From Myrmaecium sp. VS I D KN 1 (lineage: Eukaryota; Ascomycota; Dothideomycetes; Valsariales; Valsariaceae), in contig JADQAV010000018.1 of the NCBI GenBank assembly GCA_019775845.1, positions 689,044-753,043 of the forward strand: 64,000 nucleotides of DNA, given 5' to 3'. Below the pieces are notes generated by a model. That model was not told the DNA's origin. It ran no database searches and saw only the letters and a list, made by a program, of their open reading frames with translations. Below, piece by piece: positions 43,906-54,469 of the stretch (position 1 is its first letter; each line of letters starts with the position of its first letter). The position numbers and the translations under genes are program-made.

Positions 43906-46671
43906 ATGGCTTCTGGCATGCAATTCACAGATAGGGCAGCACAGGCCCTAACCGACGCACAAGAACTCGCAACACAATATTCACATTCGCAACTGCAACC
44001 GATACACCTTGCAGTTGCACTCATCGACCCTCCGCCAGACCTCTCGAAAGATCAGCAAAACACAGAACCCTCAGCACCCCTCTTCCGGCAAGTCGTTGAA
44101 CGAGCACATGGCGACCCCCAACTACTCGACCGTGCCTTGAAGAAGGCTCTGGTCCGGCTCCCCAGCCAGGACCCGCCGCCAGAGCATGTCTCCATGGCTC
44201 CTTCATTCTCAAAGGTGCTACGGGCCGCCTCCGAGCTGCAGAGGACTCAAAAGGATAGCTACATTGCCATCGACCACCTCATCCAGGCTTTGGTTCAAGA
44301 CTCGACCGTGCAGAGATGTCTTGCCGAAGCCAATGTGCCAAAGGCAAACCTCATTGACCAGGCTATCCAACAAATCCGGGGTACAAAGAGGGTAGACTCC
44401 AAGACGGCAGATGCGGAGTCGGAGAACGAGAATCTGAAGAAGTTCACCATCGATTTGACTGCGATGGCACGAGAAGGCAAGATCGACCCTGTCATCGGCA
44501 GAGAAGAAGAAATCCGACGGGTCATCCGCATCCTCTCCAGAAGAACGAAGAACAATCCGGTTCTCATCGGTGAGCCTGGTGTGGGCAAGACCACAGTCGT
44601 CGAAGGTCTCGCCCAGCGTATCGTGAACGCCGATGTGCCCGCCAACCTCGCAGCTTGCAAGCTACTCTCGCTCGATGTCGGTTCACTTGTTGCTGGCAGC
44701 AAGTACCGCGGTGAGTTCGAGGAGAGGATGAAGGGCGTCCTGAAAGAGATCGAGGAGTCCAAGGAGATGATCGTTCTTTTCGTTGATGAGATCCATCTCC
44801 TTATGGGTGCTGGTAGCAGTGGCGAAGGTGGCATGGATGCTGCTAACCTTCTCAAGCCCATGCTTGCCCGGGGCCAGCTTCACTGCATTGGTGCTACAAC
44901 CCTCGGAGAATACAGGAAGTACATCGAGAAGGATGCCGCCTTTGAGCGTCGTTTCCAGCAAGTGTTGGTCAAGGAGCCTAGTGTCAGCGAAACGATCTCC
45001 ATCTTGCGCGGCTTGAAGGAGAAGTACGAGACTCACCACGGTGTCACAATTCTTGATCCTGCCATCATTGCCGCTGCCACACTTGCAGCACGCTACCTCA
45101 CTTCTCGTCGGCTTCCGGACTCTGCGGTCGACTTGATCGATGAGGCTGCGGCCGCTGTTCGTGTCACACGCGAGTCTCAACCTGAGGCGCTGGACAATCT
45201 GGAGAGGAAGCTTCGTCAACTCCAGATTGAAATCCACGCTCTCGAGAGGGAAAAGGATGAGGCTTCCAAGGAACGTCTCCTCCAAGCCAAACAGGAGGCG
45301 GCAAATGTCGAGGAGGAGCTTAAGCCGCTCCGCGAGAAGTATGAAAGTGAGAAGGCCCGCGGCAAGGAGATCCAGGAAGCCAAGATCAAACTTGACCAGC
45401 TCAAGACCAAGTTGGCCGAAGCAGAGCGTCTCCGCGACATCCAGACTGCTTCTGACTTGAAGTACTACGCCATTCCGGACGTTGAAGCTCGCATTGTCCA
45501 ACTGGAGAAGGAGAAGGCTAGGGCAGATGCTGAGGCCATGGAGCGTCGCGGCGAACAGGGCGAAACGCTTCTCACCGACGCAGTCGGTCCTGACCAGATT
45601 AATGAGATTGTCGCCCGCTGGACTGGTATCCCAGTCACAAGGCTGAAGACAAGCGAGAAAGACAAACTTCTTCACATGGAGAAGCACCTGGGCGCCATCG
45701 TTGTTGGCCAGAAGGAGGCTGTTCAGTCCGTCTCGAACGCCATCCGTCTCCAGCGCTCTGGTCTCTCGAACCCCAACCAGCCACCTAGCTTCCTCTTCTG
45801 CGGTCCTTCCGGTACTGGTAAGACCCTTCTTACGAAGGCTCTTGCTGAGTTCTTGTTCGATGACCCGAAGGCCATGATCCGGTTCGATATGTCTGAATAC
45901 CAGGAGCGTCACTCTCTCAGCAGGATGATCGGAGCTCCGCCAGGTTACGTTGGACACGATGCTGGTGGTCAGCTCACCGAGGCTCTCCGCCGTCGTCCAT
46001 TCTCGATCCTCTTGTTCGATGAAGTTGAGAAGGCTGCCAAGGAAGTCTTGACCGTCCTTCTCCAACTCATGGACGATGGACGTATCACCGATGGTCAAGG
46101 TCGCATTGTCGACGCCAAGAACTGCATCGTGGTCATGACTTCCAATCTGGGTGCCGAATATCTTTCGCGTCCAAACGCACCCGATGGAAAGATCGATCCC
46201 ACAACAAAGGAGATGGTCATGGGTGCACTCCGCAACTACTTCCTGCCTGAATTCCTCAACCGTATCAGCAGCATCGTCATCTTCAACCGTCTCACGAAGA
46301 AGGAGATTCGGAAGATTGTCGATGTACGGATGGTCGAGATCCAGAAGCGTCTCCAGACCAACGGTCGCAACATCAAGATCGACATGACGGACGAAGTTCG
46401 CGACTACCTTGGATCTGCCGGTTACTCGCCTGCCTATGGTGCCAGACCGCTGGCGAGGCTTATCGAGAAGGAAGTCCTCAACCGTATGGCGGTGCTCATC
46501 CTCAGAGGTGCAATCAAGGATGGCGAGACTGCCAAGGTGGTCTTGGAAGATGGTCACATCCAAGTCTTGCCTAACCACACGGAGTCTGAGATGGACGAGG
46601 ACATGTATGATGAGGAGGATGCGATCGAGGAGTTAGAGGATGTGGATGGTGAGATGGACCTTTACGACTAA
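43906..46671 (+). CDS. HSP104: Hsp104/ClpB disaggregase
   Basis: Hsp104 threads aggregated proteins through a hexameric AAA+ ring with Hsp70 help. It is a single exon of 921 residues, the usual size; lack of introns fits a heat-shock gene that must work when splicing fails. The N-terminal Clp domain starts FTDRAAQALTDAQELA. Walker A1 GEPGVGKT is at about 222-229 with VDEIHLLMGAG downstream. The coiled-coil middle domain runs from about 410 to 530. Walker A2 GPSGTGKT is at about 633-640, with pore loop GYVGHDAGG and LLFDEVEKA. The acidic C-terminal tail (DEDMYDEEDAIEELEDVDG) marks the cytosolic eukaryotic Hsp104 class, not mitochondrial Hsp78. Confidence 0.98.
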   Translation: MASGMQFTDRAAQALTDAQELATQYSHSQLQPIHLAVALIDPPPDLSKDQQNTEPSAPLFRQVVERAHGDPQLLDRALKKALVRLPSQDPPPEHVSMAPSFSKVLRAASELQRTQKDSYIAIDHLIQALVQDSTVQRCLAEANVPKANLIDQAIQQIRGTKRVDSKTADAESENENLKKFTIDLTAMAREGKIDPVIGREEEIRRVIRILSRRTKNNPVLIGEPGVGKTTVVEGLAQRIVNADVPANLAACKLLSLDVGSLVAGSKYRGEFEERMKGVLKEIEESKEMIVLFVDEIHLLMGAGSSGEGGMDAANLLKPMLARGQLHCIGATTLGEYRKYIEKDAAFERRFQQVLVKEPSVSETISILRGLKEKYETHHGVTILDPAIIAAATLAARYLTSRRLPDSAVDLIDEAAAAVRVTRESQPEALDNLERKLRQLQIEIHALEREKDEASKERLLQAKQEAANVEEELKPLREKYESEKARGKEIQEAKIKLDQLKTKLAEAERLRDIQTASDLKYYAIPDVEARIVQLEKEKARADAEAMERRGEQGETLLTDAVGPDQINEIVARWTGIPVTRLKTSEKDKLLHMEKHLGAIVVGQKEAVQSVSNAIRLQRSGLSNPNQPPSFLFCGPSGTGKTLLTKALAEFLFDDPKAMIRFDMSEYQERHSLSRMIGAPPGYVGHDAGGQLTEALRRRPFSILLFDEVEKAAKEVLTVLLQLMDDGRITDGQGRIVDAKNCIVVMTSNLGAEYLSRPNAPDGKIDPTTKEMVMGALRNYFLPEFLNRISSIVIFNRLTKKEIRKIVDVRMVEIQKRLQTNGRNIKIDMTDEVRDYLGSAGYSPAYGARPLARLIEKEVLNRMAVLILRGAIKDGETAKVVLEDGHIQVLPNHTESEMDEDMYDEEDAIEELEDVDGEMDLYD

Positions 46672-47434
46672 GGGGGAGTCTGAAGTCGGCAGAGGATAGA
46701 AGTTGAGCGATGGCGGCGACGGCCGTGGATGTGAAGGATCGAACTCGCATAGAAGGTCATGAGGATATGATGATGATGATACCAAGCAATGAGGCGTTTA
46801 TGGATTTTCACAAGGCGCGCGCCTGGGTTTTTACGGAATAAGGGTTGGTTCATGCATAGGTTCTCAGCATCTAGCAAGCTACAGGTAGCTTAATATATGG
46901 AATGGTTTTCTGAACATATTTCCCCACTTCTTCCTCTTGCAATATGTAGCACCGAGGTTCTTACAGTCGAAGACCAAGGCGTATCTGAAGCGCTTAAGAT
47001 TTTCAAAAGTGAATTTTTATATACCGAAGTGAATAGACCACATTGAAATCCTCGAGTTTGCAGACCTTCACTCGGCAGAGTACAAACATGTGTATTCATC
47101 ACGTCGATCCGGGACCGTACTCAGCCCCACCACTTCCAGAACCCGAACGATCATCGCACGGTGTCGGGAGCGGATCAGTCTATCCTGCTACAAGGGGGGA
47201 ATGTCGGTGAGGCTGTGCAGCGTGGTAGGAGCTCCATCATCCCCCGCCAGGCAGCCACATTCGGGGAGTACAAAGGGCAATCCCGCCCTGGCTGATGGAA
47301 TTATGGGCGGCCACCGAGACTATGACTTTATCTTTCTTCCTCTCGTTCGTTCGTTCTGGTTCAGATTGAACATTCCGGTCTATCTTTCGTAGATTCACTC
47401 TCCTCCTGCGACCTCCCACCATCACCCTGCCGCC
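46672..47434. other. Intergenic
   Basis: A 0.76-kb spacer between HSP104 and an F-box-like gene; contains both 3' UTR and promoter by position. No gene is seen. Confidence 0.4.
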
Positions 47435-48550
47435 ATGTCCGCTCCACTGACTTACCTCATCCTCACCACTGTCCTCTCCGTCCTGGTCTCCATCCCGCTC
47501 CTCCGACCCTACTACCGCCGTCTCAAGCCCTTCCGACGGCAACCGCCTTTCCCTTTCCTCCAGCTGCCTCCCGAGCTCCGAAATCTCGTCTACGACCACC
47601 TCGTATCTTCCGCCTCGCCCACCTACGACCCCGTTCCCGACCCCGCCCCCGCCTCCGCCCCCGCCTCTCCCGCCCAGACCCCCTCCGCGCTCCCCACCCG
47701 CATCACCTCCATCCTCCCGCCCCTCCACCTCGCCTGGCCGCCCTGGCGCGCCCCGAAGGCCCCGCTCAAGCCGCACGCCGCCCCGCTGCTAGTCTCGCGG
47801 CAAGTGAGCGCGGAATACACGGCCGTGCTGCTGCGCCGGGCCCCCTTCACCCTCATCCTCGACCACACGAACCAGGCAGCGGCACAGCCATGGCGGCTGC
47901 CGGCGGCGCGCCTGCGCCGGGTCCGCCACGCGACCCTGCTGCTCAAGGTCAGCTCGCAGATGCTGGGCGCGCGCGACCCCCGCACCGTCCCGACCGCCTG
48001 GCCCGTCCGGGCGAACGTCCGACGCCAGCTGGCGGCGATGGAGCGGCTGGAGTGCGCGGAGCTGCGCATCGTCGCCGTTGGGGATCCGCTGTGGAATCCG
48101 GTAAATCACTGGCTTTTCCTTCCTTTACTTGCTGGGTTCGCTGACACGCTCTCTCCCGCTATCCCGCAGCTCTGGATCTGGTACCATACTGCGCGGGCCT
48201 TTCGGGAGGCAGAGTTCGAGTCTCCAGCTCCTTCTCTTGATGCATCTGTCGACCCTATTCATCCGGAAGACGCCAGCACTACTGCAGTCTGCTCCCGTCC
48301 CCGGGACAAACTTCGCCCCCAGCCCTTCGACACCATCACCTTCAAGCTTGAATGCTTCGCGCACGCGGAGAACCACCTCGCCCGCAACGCGGACGGGCAG
48401 TGGGAGTGGCGGTGCGCGCGAGGTCATCCGTTCGCCTCTGACCACGGGCCGCACACGCCGATCCGCGAGTTTTGCGCGGCCCTGTTTCCGGAGTGCGGGA
48501 TCTGTTCTGGGGTGAAAAGTGGGGTGGAGGGGGTGGAAGGAGCGGCGTGA
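47435..48550 (+). CDS. F-box-like protein with N-terminal membrane span
   Basis: The frame of 371 codons begins with a hydrophobic span (LTYLILTTVLSVLVSIPLL) followed by a basic stretch. FPFLQLPPELRNLVYDHLVS then resembles the F-box/2EXR-type opening common in fungal proteins. A Pro/Ala-rich linker, RQVSAEYTAVLLRRAPFTLI and a Cys-rich end (CARGHPF, FPECGICSGV) follow. A stop-free 69-nt segment at 48101-48169 has GTAAAT, GCTGAC and CCGCAG and is probably an intron; removing it joins DPLWNP to LWIWYHTARAF and gives 348 residues. An F-box after a membrane anchor is unusual. The role, possibly in ubiquitin ligase targeting, is inference. Confidence 0.72.
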   Translation: MSAPLTYLILTTVLSVLVSIPLLRPYYRRLKPFRRQPPFPFLQLPPELRNLVYDHLVSSASPTYDPVPDPAPASAPASPAQTPSALPTRITSILPPLHLAWPPWRAPKAPLKPHAAPLLVSRQVSAEYTAVLLRRAPFTLILDHTNQAAAQPWRLPAARLRRVRHATLLLKVSSQMLGARDPRTVPTAWPVRANVRRQLAAMERLECAELRIVAVGDPLWNPVNHWLFLPLLAGFADTLSPAIPQLWIWYHTARAFREAEFESPAPSLDASVDPIHPEDASTTAVCSRPRDKLRPQPFDTITFKLECFAHAENHLARNADGQWEWRCARGHPFASDHGPHTPIREFCAALFPECGICSGVKSGVEGVEGAA

Positions 48551-49579
48551 GGTGGGGGGACAGGAAATGAGGGGAGGGTGTGATGGTGTTGGTGAAGGAA
48601 GAATGGAAGTAGGTCGTGAGGGGATGATGCTCTGCAGCTGGTCTGCTGAGTGGAATATCTTCTCTTTTTTCAAACTTCATGATCTGTACCTGTAGGCCTT
48701 CTCCTTTTCAATGGGTAGTCACAAATATCGTCCAAAATTCGTTTTCTGGCTCCCTTTCGGAAAAATATATATCTATCCAAATTCTCTCAGTTGGCAAAGG
48801 TTTTCCGAGTAATAATCAATTAGGTAGTAGGAGTAGAAAAAATATATATCTTTGAATTTCTTTGATTTTCGTTTTCTTTTATTATTTATTTGATTTATTT
48901 TAGTATTAAGATTATATGCGATTTTTTCTTAATAATTCAATCCTTTCTCTTTATTCCAAATTCCTTGATTTTTCCTCCATTATATACATTTATCTCGGAG
49001 GTCATTAGACCATCATCTCCTTTCCTCCTGACGCGCCACGACGACGCGTGCGCCTTGCAACCAGCAAACCAGCCGTTGTGGCGTGGACGGAGCCTCGTCC
49101 CGGGGAAGGTCGAGGCCTCAGGTACATCCCGTACTATTCGTTTTAGCTGTACGATCCGTTCCACCGTTCCCACCCGTGTCCCCACCCGTCCGAGCAAACG
49201 CACCGCCGCCCCTAGTCATCTAGTCTCGACCCTGTTCGCCCATATCGTCCCATTCCCACTCCCCCAAACCCACCTTACCCGATCCATTTTTTTTTTCTTT
49301 ACCTGGGCGACTCCCACGCCGGCGCCATGATCTTCCCGCAGTCCGATCAATCCTTCCTCCGAATCCTCTCTCTCGTCCTCCTTCTTCCCCGCCCACTGTC
49401 CTGACGACGTCTATCGTGGTTGTCCCTGAGGCCGTTAGGGGAAGCGGTTCCTCCACCTCACCTCACATCCTATCCTACAATCTCCTGGCACGAGACCAGT
49501 CGGACCTGCTCGTTAGATCTTCGGAGATATCGTCTTCTTCCCATACCGCAGTTCCCATTCGGGATTGCAACGGGCAGCC
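48551..49579. other. Intergenic, histidine kinase upstream region
   Basis: A 1-kb spacer. The part at 48720-48990 is AT-rich with two similar AAAATATATATCT stretches, but CA and TG are common, so it is not RIP-scarred. The part near the kinase ATG is pyrimidine-rich and likely 5' UTR. No gene is called. Confidence 0.45.
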
Positions 49580-52500
49580 ATGGAGCGCTCGCCGAGGAGA
49601 GACTCCTCCAGCTACACGCCCGCCTTCCTCCGCCAGCAGTTCTCCCCCACGCCGCCGGCGAGCTCTGTGCCGGCGTCATCGAAAAGTGCTCTCCGCGCCC
49701 GGGAGCTCTACAAGTACTACCGCCCCATCACCTCCACCACCAACACCTTCGAGGCCTTCCACCGCTCCTCCGCCCCGGACTCGATCCTCGTCACCCACGC
49801 GCAGCTGGTCGCGTGGCGGCTGGACTGCCAGCGCGCGCTCATCAGCCTGATCGACCGGGACACCCAGTACATCGTCGCGGAGGGCACCCGGACGCGCGGT
49901 GACGATGACGACGACGACGAGGAGCCGGTGTACGGGAACGAGGAGGATGCGGAGTGGCGGTGCGAGGGGAATGGAAGCCAGGGGCCCCGGACCGGCCGGC
50001 TGTACAAGCACACCGTCGAGATGACCGGGATCGACGAGGGGCCCAGCTGCTTCGAGGTCGGCGATCTGGCCGCTGACGAGCGCTTCCGGGACCTCCCGTT
50101 CGTCAAGGGGGAGCCGGGGTACCGGTATTACGTGGGCGTGCCGATCCGGACGAAGAAGGGTACGGCGATCGGGAGCGTGTTCGCGATGGACACTCGGCCG
50201 CGGGAGGAGGGCGTGGGCGCCGGGGATCTGAAGTTTCTGAAGAAGATGGCCGGGAATGTGATGCGGTATCTGGAGATGGTGAAGGAGAGACAGGAGCGGA
50301 AGAAGGTGCTCCGGATGAACAGCGGCATCAGCGCCTTCGTGGATCCGGACAAGAGCGGCAAGAGGAGGAGAAGCAGTGCGGACGGGATCAGGCCGGAGCG
50401 CAGCTCTGACGGGCATCGCGCGAGGCCGAGGGCGCTGCAGAGGAAGCACCATTCGGACGAGGCGCGCTCGACGAGATCGGAAGAGAGGATGGCGGTGGAA
50501 GAAGCGCCAGTGCCGGCACGTGTGGAAGACCAAGATCATTTGAACACCTTTCAACGGGCGGCGAGTCTCTTGTACGAATCGCTTTCGCTGGAGGAGGGCG
50601 GTGGAGTGGTGTTTATGGATACCTCGACGCCACACATGATCACTTCGCGGGACCAGACGTCGCAGACGGAAGACGTGACGGCGGGCGACATCTTCCGCCG
50701 ACGACAGTCGCTGAGCGATCTGACCAGAGCTGCGGAGCAGAATGCATCCGACAAGCATGCGGCAGGGCACACCGGACATCCTACGGAGCAGATATCATCG
50801 GCCGTGCTGGGATCGCGGGAGTCGCCGGGCGACTGGTGTCCGAAGCACCGGAAGCCATCGAGGACGTTCACGCCGCTGTCCCCGCCGGACATCATGAAAC
50901 TGATCAAGCGGCATCCTCGTGGGAAGCTGTTTATGTTGGATCCTGACGGCTACGCCGGCTCGAGCACGTCGGACACCGATACGGCCATGCCTAGCAGCTT
51001 CGATATCCACCAGACCAAACGCGACGTGCCGTCCCCGGGCGAAGCCGAGCTGTTAAGCAGCCACTTCCCCGGAGCGCGACAGGTGGTGTTCCTGCCCTTG
51101 TGGAACTCTGCTACGTCGAACTGGTCCAGCTGCTTCGTCTACAACGCCCAGGACTACTACGACATCTCCCACAACCCGGACTTCCTCTTCTGCATCGCCT
51201 TCTGCAACTGCGTTATGACCGAGATCGGACGGCTCGCGACGCTCGCGGCGGACCAGCAGAAAAGCGATTTCATCGGATCGATCTCGCACGAGCTCCGCTC
51301 TCCCCTTCACGGCATCCTCGCGTCGTGCGAGTTCATGGGCGACACCGAGTGCACGTCCTTCCAGCAGTCTCTTGTCGACACGGCGGCGTCGTGCGCGCGG
51401 ACGCTGCTGGACACCATCAACATGGTCCTGGATTACAGCAAGATGAACGCCTTTGAGAAGAGCATCAGCAAGGCGAGAAGGTCGCGAAAAGCCCTTGCGG
51501 CGGTCGCTCCCGGACTGCAGCCGCTCCTGAACATCTACAGCGACGTCGATCTGGCCATCCTTACCGAGGAGGTCGTCGAAGGCGTGTCCACTGGACAGAT
51601 TTTCAAGGACATCACCACGTTCGAGGCCGCGAACACGGCGTCGAAGAGCGACGAGCGACGGGTCGCCGGGCCACGGAAATCCGACGTGGAGATCCTGATC
51701 GACATCGCGCCGCGGAAGTGGACGTTCGTCACGCAGCCCGGGGCGTTTCGACGGATCATCATGAACCTGTACGGTAACGCGCTCAAGTACACCCAACGGG
51801 GCCATATCCGCGTCAAGCTGGAGGCGGAGAACATCAAGCCGAAGCCGCAGAGCGCCAACGCGCAAGAGGAACCGTCCGCGATCGTCACGCTCACCGTCAC
51901 GGACACGGGCCAGGGCATCTCGCCCGAGTACATGCGCACGAAGCTCTTCACGCCGTTCGCGCAGGAGTCCAGCCTCAATCCCGGCACCGGGCTGGGCCTG
52001 TCGCTTGTCAAGGGGCTCGTGCGCACGCTGAACGGCGACATCCACGTCAAGTCCACCGTGGGCGTCGGCACGGAGGTCACGGTTCGGCTGCCGATGATGT
52101 CCGAGCTGCGCAGCTGCACGACCACGCCCAGCTCCGGCGGCAGTCTGGCGGACCGGGTCAAGGACGACAGCATGACGTTGGTGCGGGAGCGGGCGCCGGA
52201 GATGCGCGCGGCCATGTTCTGGCGGGAGCATCCCGACTACACGCCCGAGCAGCGGGAGGCCGCCATGAGCTTGAGGGGCTTGCTCTCCGGCTGCTTCGTG
52301 CAGTGGTTTGGGTTTCAGGCTCTGTCGGACTGGACGCCTGGTGTGGAGAACGATGTCGTGGTGGTGGACGAGTTTGATCTTCCGGCGCTGCTGGCTGTTC
52401 TGCGTCCTGTAAGTGGACCTTGTGATATATATGTACCCTATCGCGTTACTAACACGTTCAGGATGAACACCGCCATCATCATACCATCATTCTGGTGCTG

Positions 52501-53946
52501 TGCACGAACGCTTCCCGCTACGCGTCCACGAAGCTGTACTCCCATAACAACCTCCTCGAATTTATTTCGCTCCCCGTCGGTCCTTACAAGCTCGCCCGCG
52601 CCCTGCGATTCGCCATCGACCGTCTCGGTCAATCGGTCCCCGCCAGCGTCCACCTGACGCAGAACCCGCTTGTGCCCGTGAACCTTCCGAACCCGGACCT
52701 CGCCCCGGTCGTCGAGAACATGGCGACGCAGGTGGAGCAGATCACGATCTCGACGGGCGACGACGAGGTGCCGGAGATCTCGCTGCTCAAGCAAGGGCAG
52801 ACGCTGGGCAACGAGAGCAGCGCGAACGCGCAGATGGCGATGAAGTCGTTTCAGTCGCCCAGCAAGGTCGACGCGGACGGGGGCAAGGAGGAGTTCCCCT
52901 TCCCGGGCTCGAAACCGAGTCTGGAGGAGCGGCTGGCGTCGGTGCTGCCGAAGGAGGACTCGCAGCAGCTCGCCGACCTGGCCCTCTCCAACTCGCCCAT
53001 GTCGCCCTTCGACGTGCTCCAGCACGCCCCGAAGCTGCTGTCTGAGGAGGCGATGGAGGCGAGGCCTTCGCTGGCGATGACGGACAGCAACACGCCCACC
53101 CAGATCGCGCCGAAGTTGCCGGTACCGAGCCCACCGAAGAAGTGGCCCTCGGTGACGGCCGTTGCGGAGGCGGAGGAGGAGCAGCAGGAGGGCAGCCCGA
53201 CTCCCACGGCAGCAGACGCCCTCAAGACTGACCCTGCAACCGTTCAACCACCTCCACGCACCAACCCCAGCCCTCTGCCATCCCTCCCTCCGCCCGCCGT
53301 GGCAGCCGCTGCCGCCGCCGCCGCCGTCACCGCCACCAACACCCCCAGCCGCTCGCCGCGGCTGCTCCTGGTGGACGACAACCAGATCAACCTGCGGCTG
53401 CTGCAGACGTTCATGCGCAAGCGACGGTACTCGTCCTTCTCCCTGGCCGAGGACGGGGCCCAAGCGGTCGCCACCTTCGACCGGCTCGCCCGCCAGGGCA
53501 CCCCGCCCGACATCGTCTTCATGGACATCAGCATGCCCGTCCTCGACGGCTTCGAGGCCACCCGTCGCATCCGCGCCATCGAGGCGGGCCTCCTCGCCGC
53601 CGAGCAGCAGTCGCAGCAACAGCAGCGGTCGCCGTCGCAGGCGCCCGCGGTGGTAACGTCCCCTTGCCTGATCATTGCGCTTACGGGCCTTGCGGCTGGT
53701 CGCGATCAGAGCGAGGCGTTTGTCAGCGGGTTCGATCTGTATATGACGAAGCCGGTGAGCTTCCGTGAGGTCGGCCGGTTGCTGGATAATTGGGAGGCGA
53801 ATGGCGGGGGTCGTCGGGGCAGCGCGGTACCGTCGGGTGCGGTGACGGCGGCCGGGGTTGGTGGGGCTGCTAGTCCTGCTGCTGCTAGTCCTGCTGCTGC
53901 TGGTGCTGCTGGTGCTGGTGCGGAGGGAAGTGGGGGGAAGATGTGA
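49580..53946 (+). CDS. Hybrid histidine kinase with GAF domain
   Basis: This two-component sensor passes phosphate from His to an internal receiver Asp. Two exons (49580-52408, 52462-53946) give 1437 residues. A GAF-like sensor fills about 75-245 (LISLIDRDTQYIVAEGTRT, YRYYVGVPIRTKKGTAIGSV), interrupted by an acidic Asp/Glu insert. The H-box ISHELRSPLHGIL has its His at about 570. The ATPase part shows the N-box IIMNLYGNALKYTQRG, the G1 box DTGQGIS and the G2 box GTGLGLSLVKGLV. The receiver LLVDDNQINLRLL has its phospho-Asp at about 1298 (FMDISMPVLDG) and Lys in MTKPV. A long Pro/Ser linker precedes the receiver, and the tail is Ala/Gly repeats. No membrane span is seen, so it is probably cytosolic. 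Its fungal kinase group is unresolved. Confidence 0.95.
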
Positions 53947-54469
53947 GGTGAAGGCGCGTACGTGATTTTCTTTTTCTGCTTCGCCTTTTTTGGTTGTTGT
54001 ATATATACCCGGTCCTCCTTTTTTTTCTCTTCGTTTCTCTTGGTTTTGGATTTGTCCCGTTCATGCTGGAAAAGGCTATCATCATCGTCATCGTCTGCTT
54101 TTCCCGGACTGGTCCTCATCCCCTTTTCGGTTTGTTTTCCGTTCTCATGGCATCTTGGGCTTGTTGTCTCATCTTTTGCATTCCCACCCCTTCATATACG
54201 ATAGAGGGGTGACGTGGCGTTTCCTTGTGGCATCTGGTTGGTGCTTGTTTCATTTATGATCTGCATGGTGGCTGGGTTGGGATATCATGAACGTTCTCAT
54301 CTAATGGTGGAATCATCTATCACATCGCATCTCTTTCTCTCTATCTCTCTATCTCTCTACCCGTCTCCTTTCCAAGCAACCTTCTCTCGCAAAAGATCTA
54401 CCGACTCCCGCTTCAAGTACACGTCTCCGAAAAATCTCCTATCTCCCACCAACTACCACCCCCTCACAC
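53947..54469. other. Intergenic, convergent 3' ends
   Basis: A 0.52-kb pyrimidine-rich spacer between the kinase and the transporter, which converge. No gene is seen. Confidence 0.4.

Noticed and set aside
44683-46578. Long minus-strand frame across HSP104
   Set aside because: It is the antisense shadow of a highly conserved gene with strong codon bias.
48720-48990. AT-rich stretch as a second RIP relic
   Set aside because: CA and TG dinucleotides are common in it, so the AT richness is ordinary intergenic composition.
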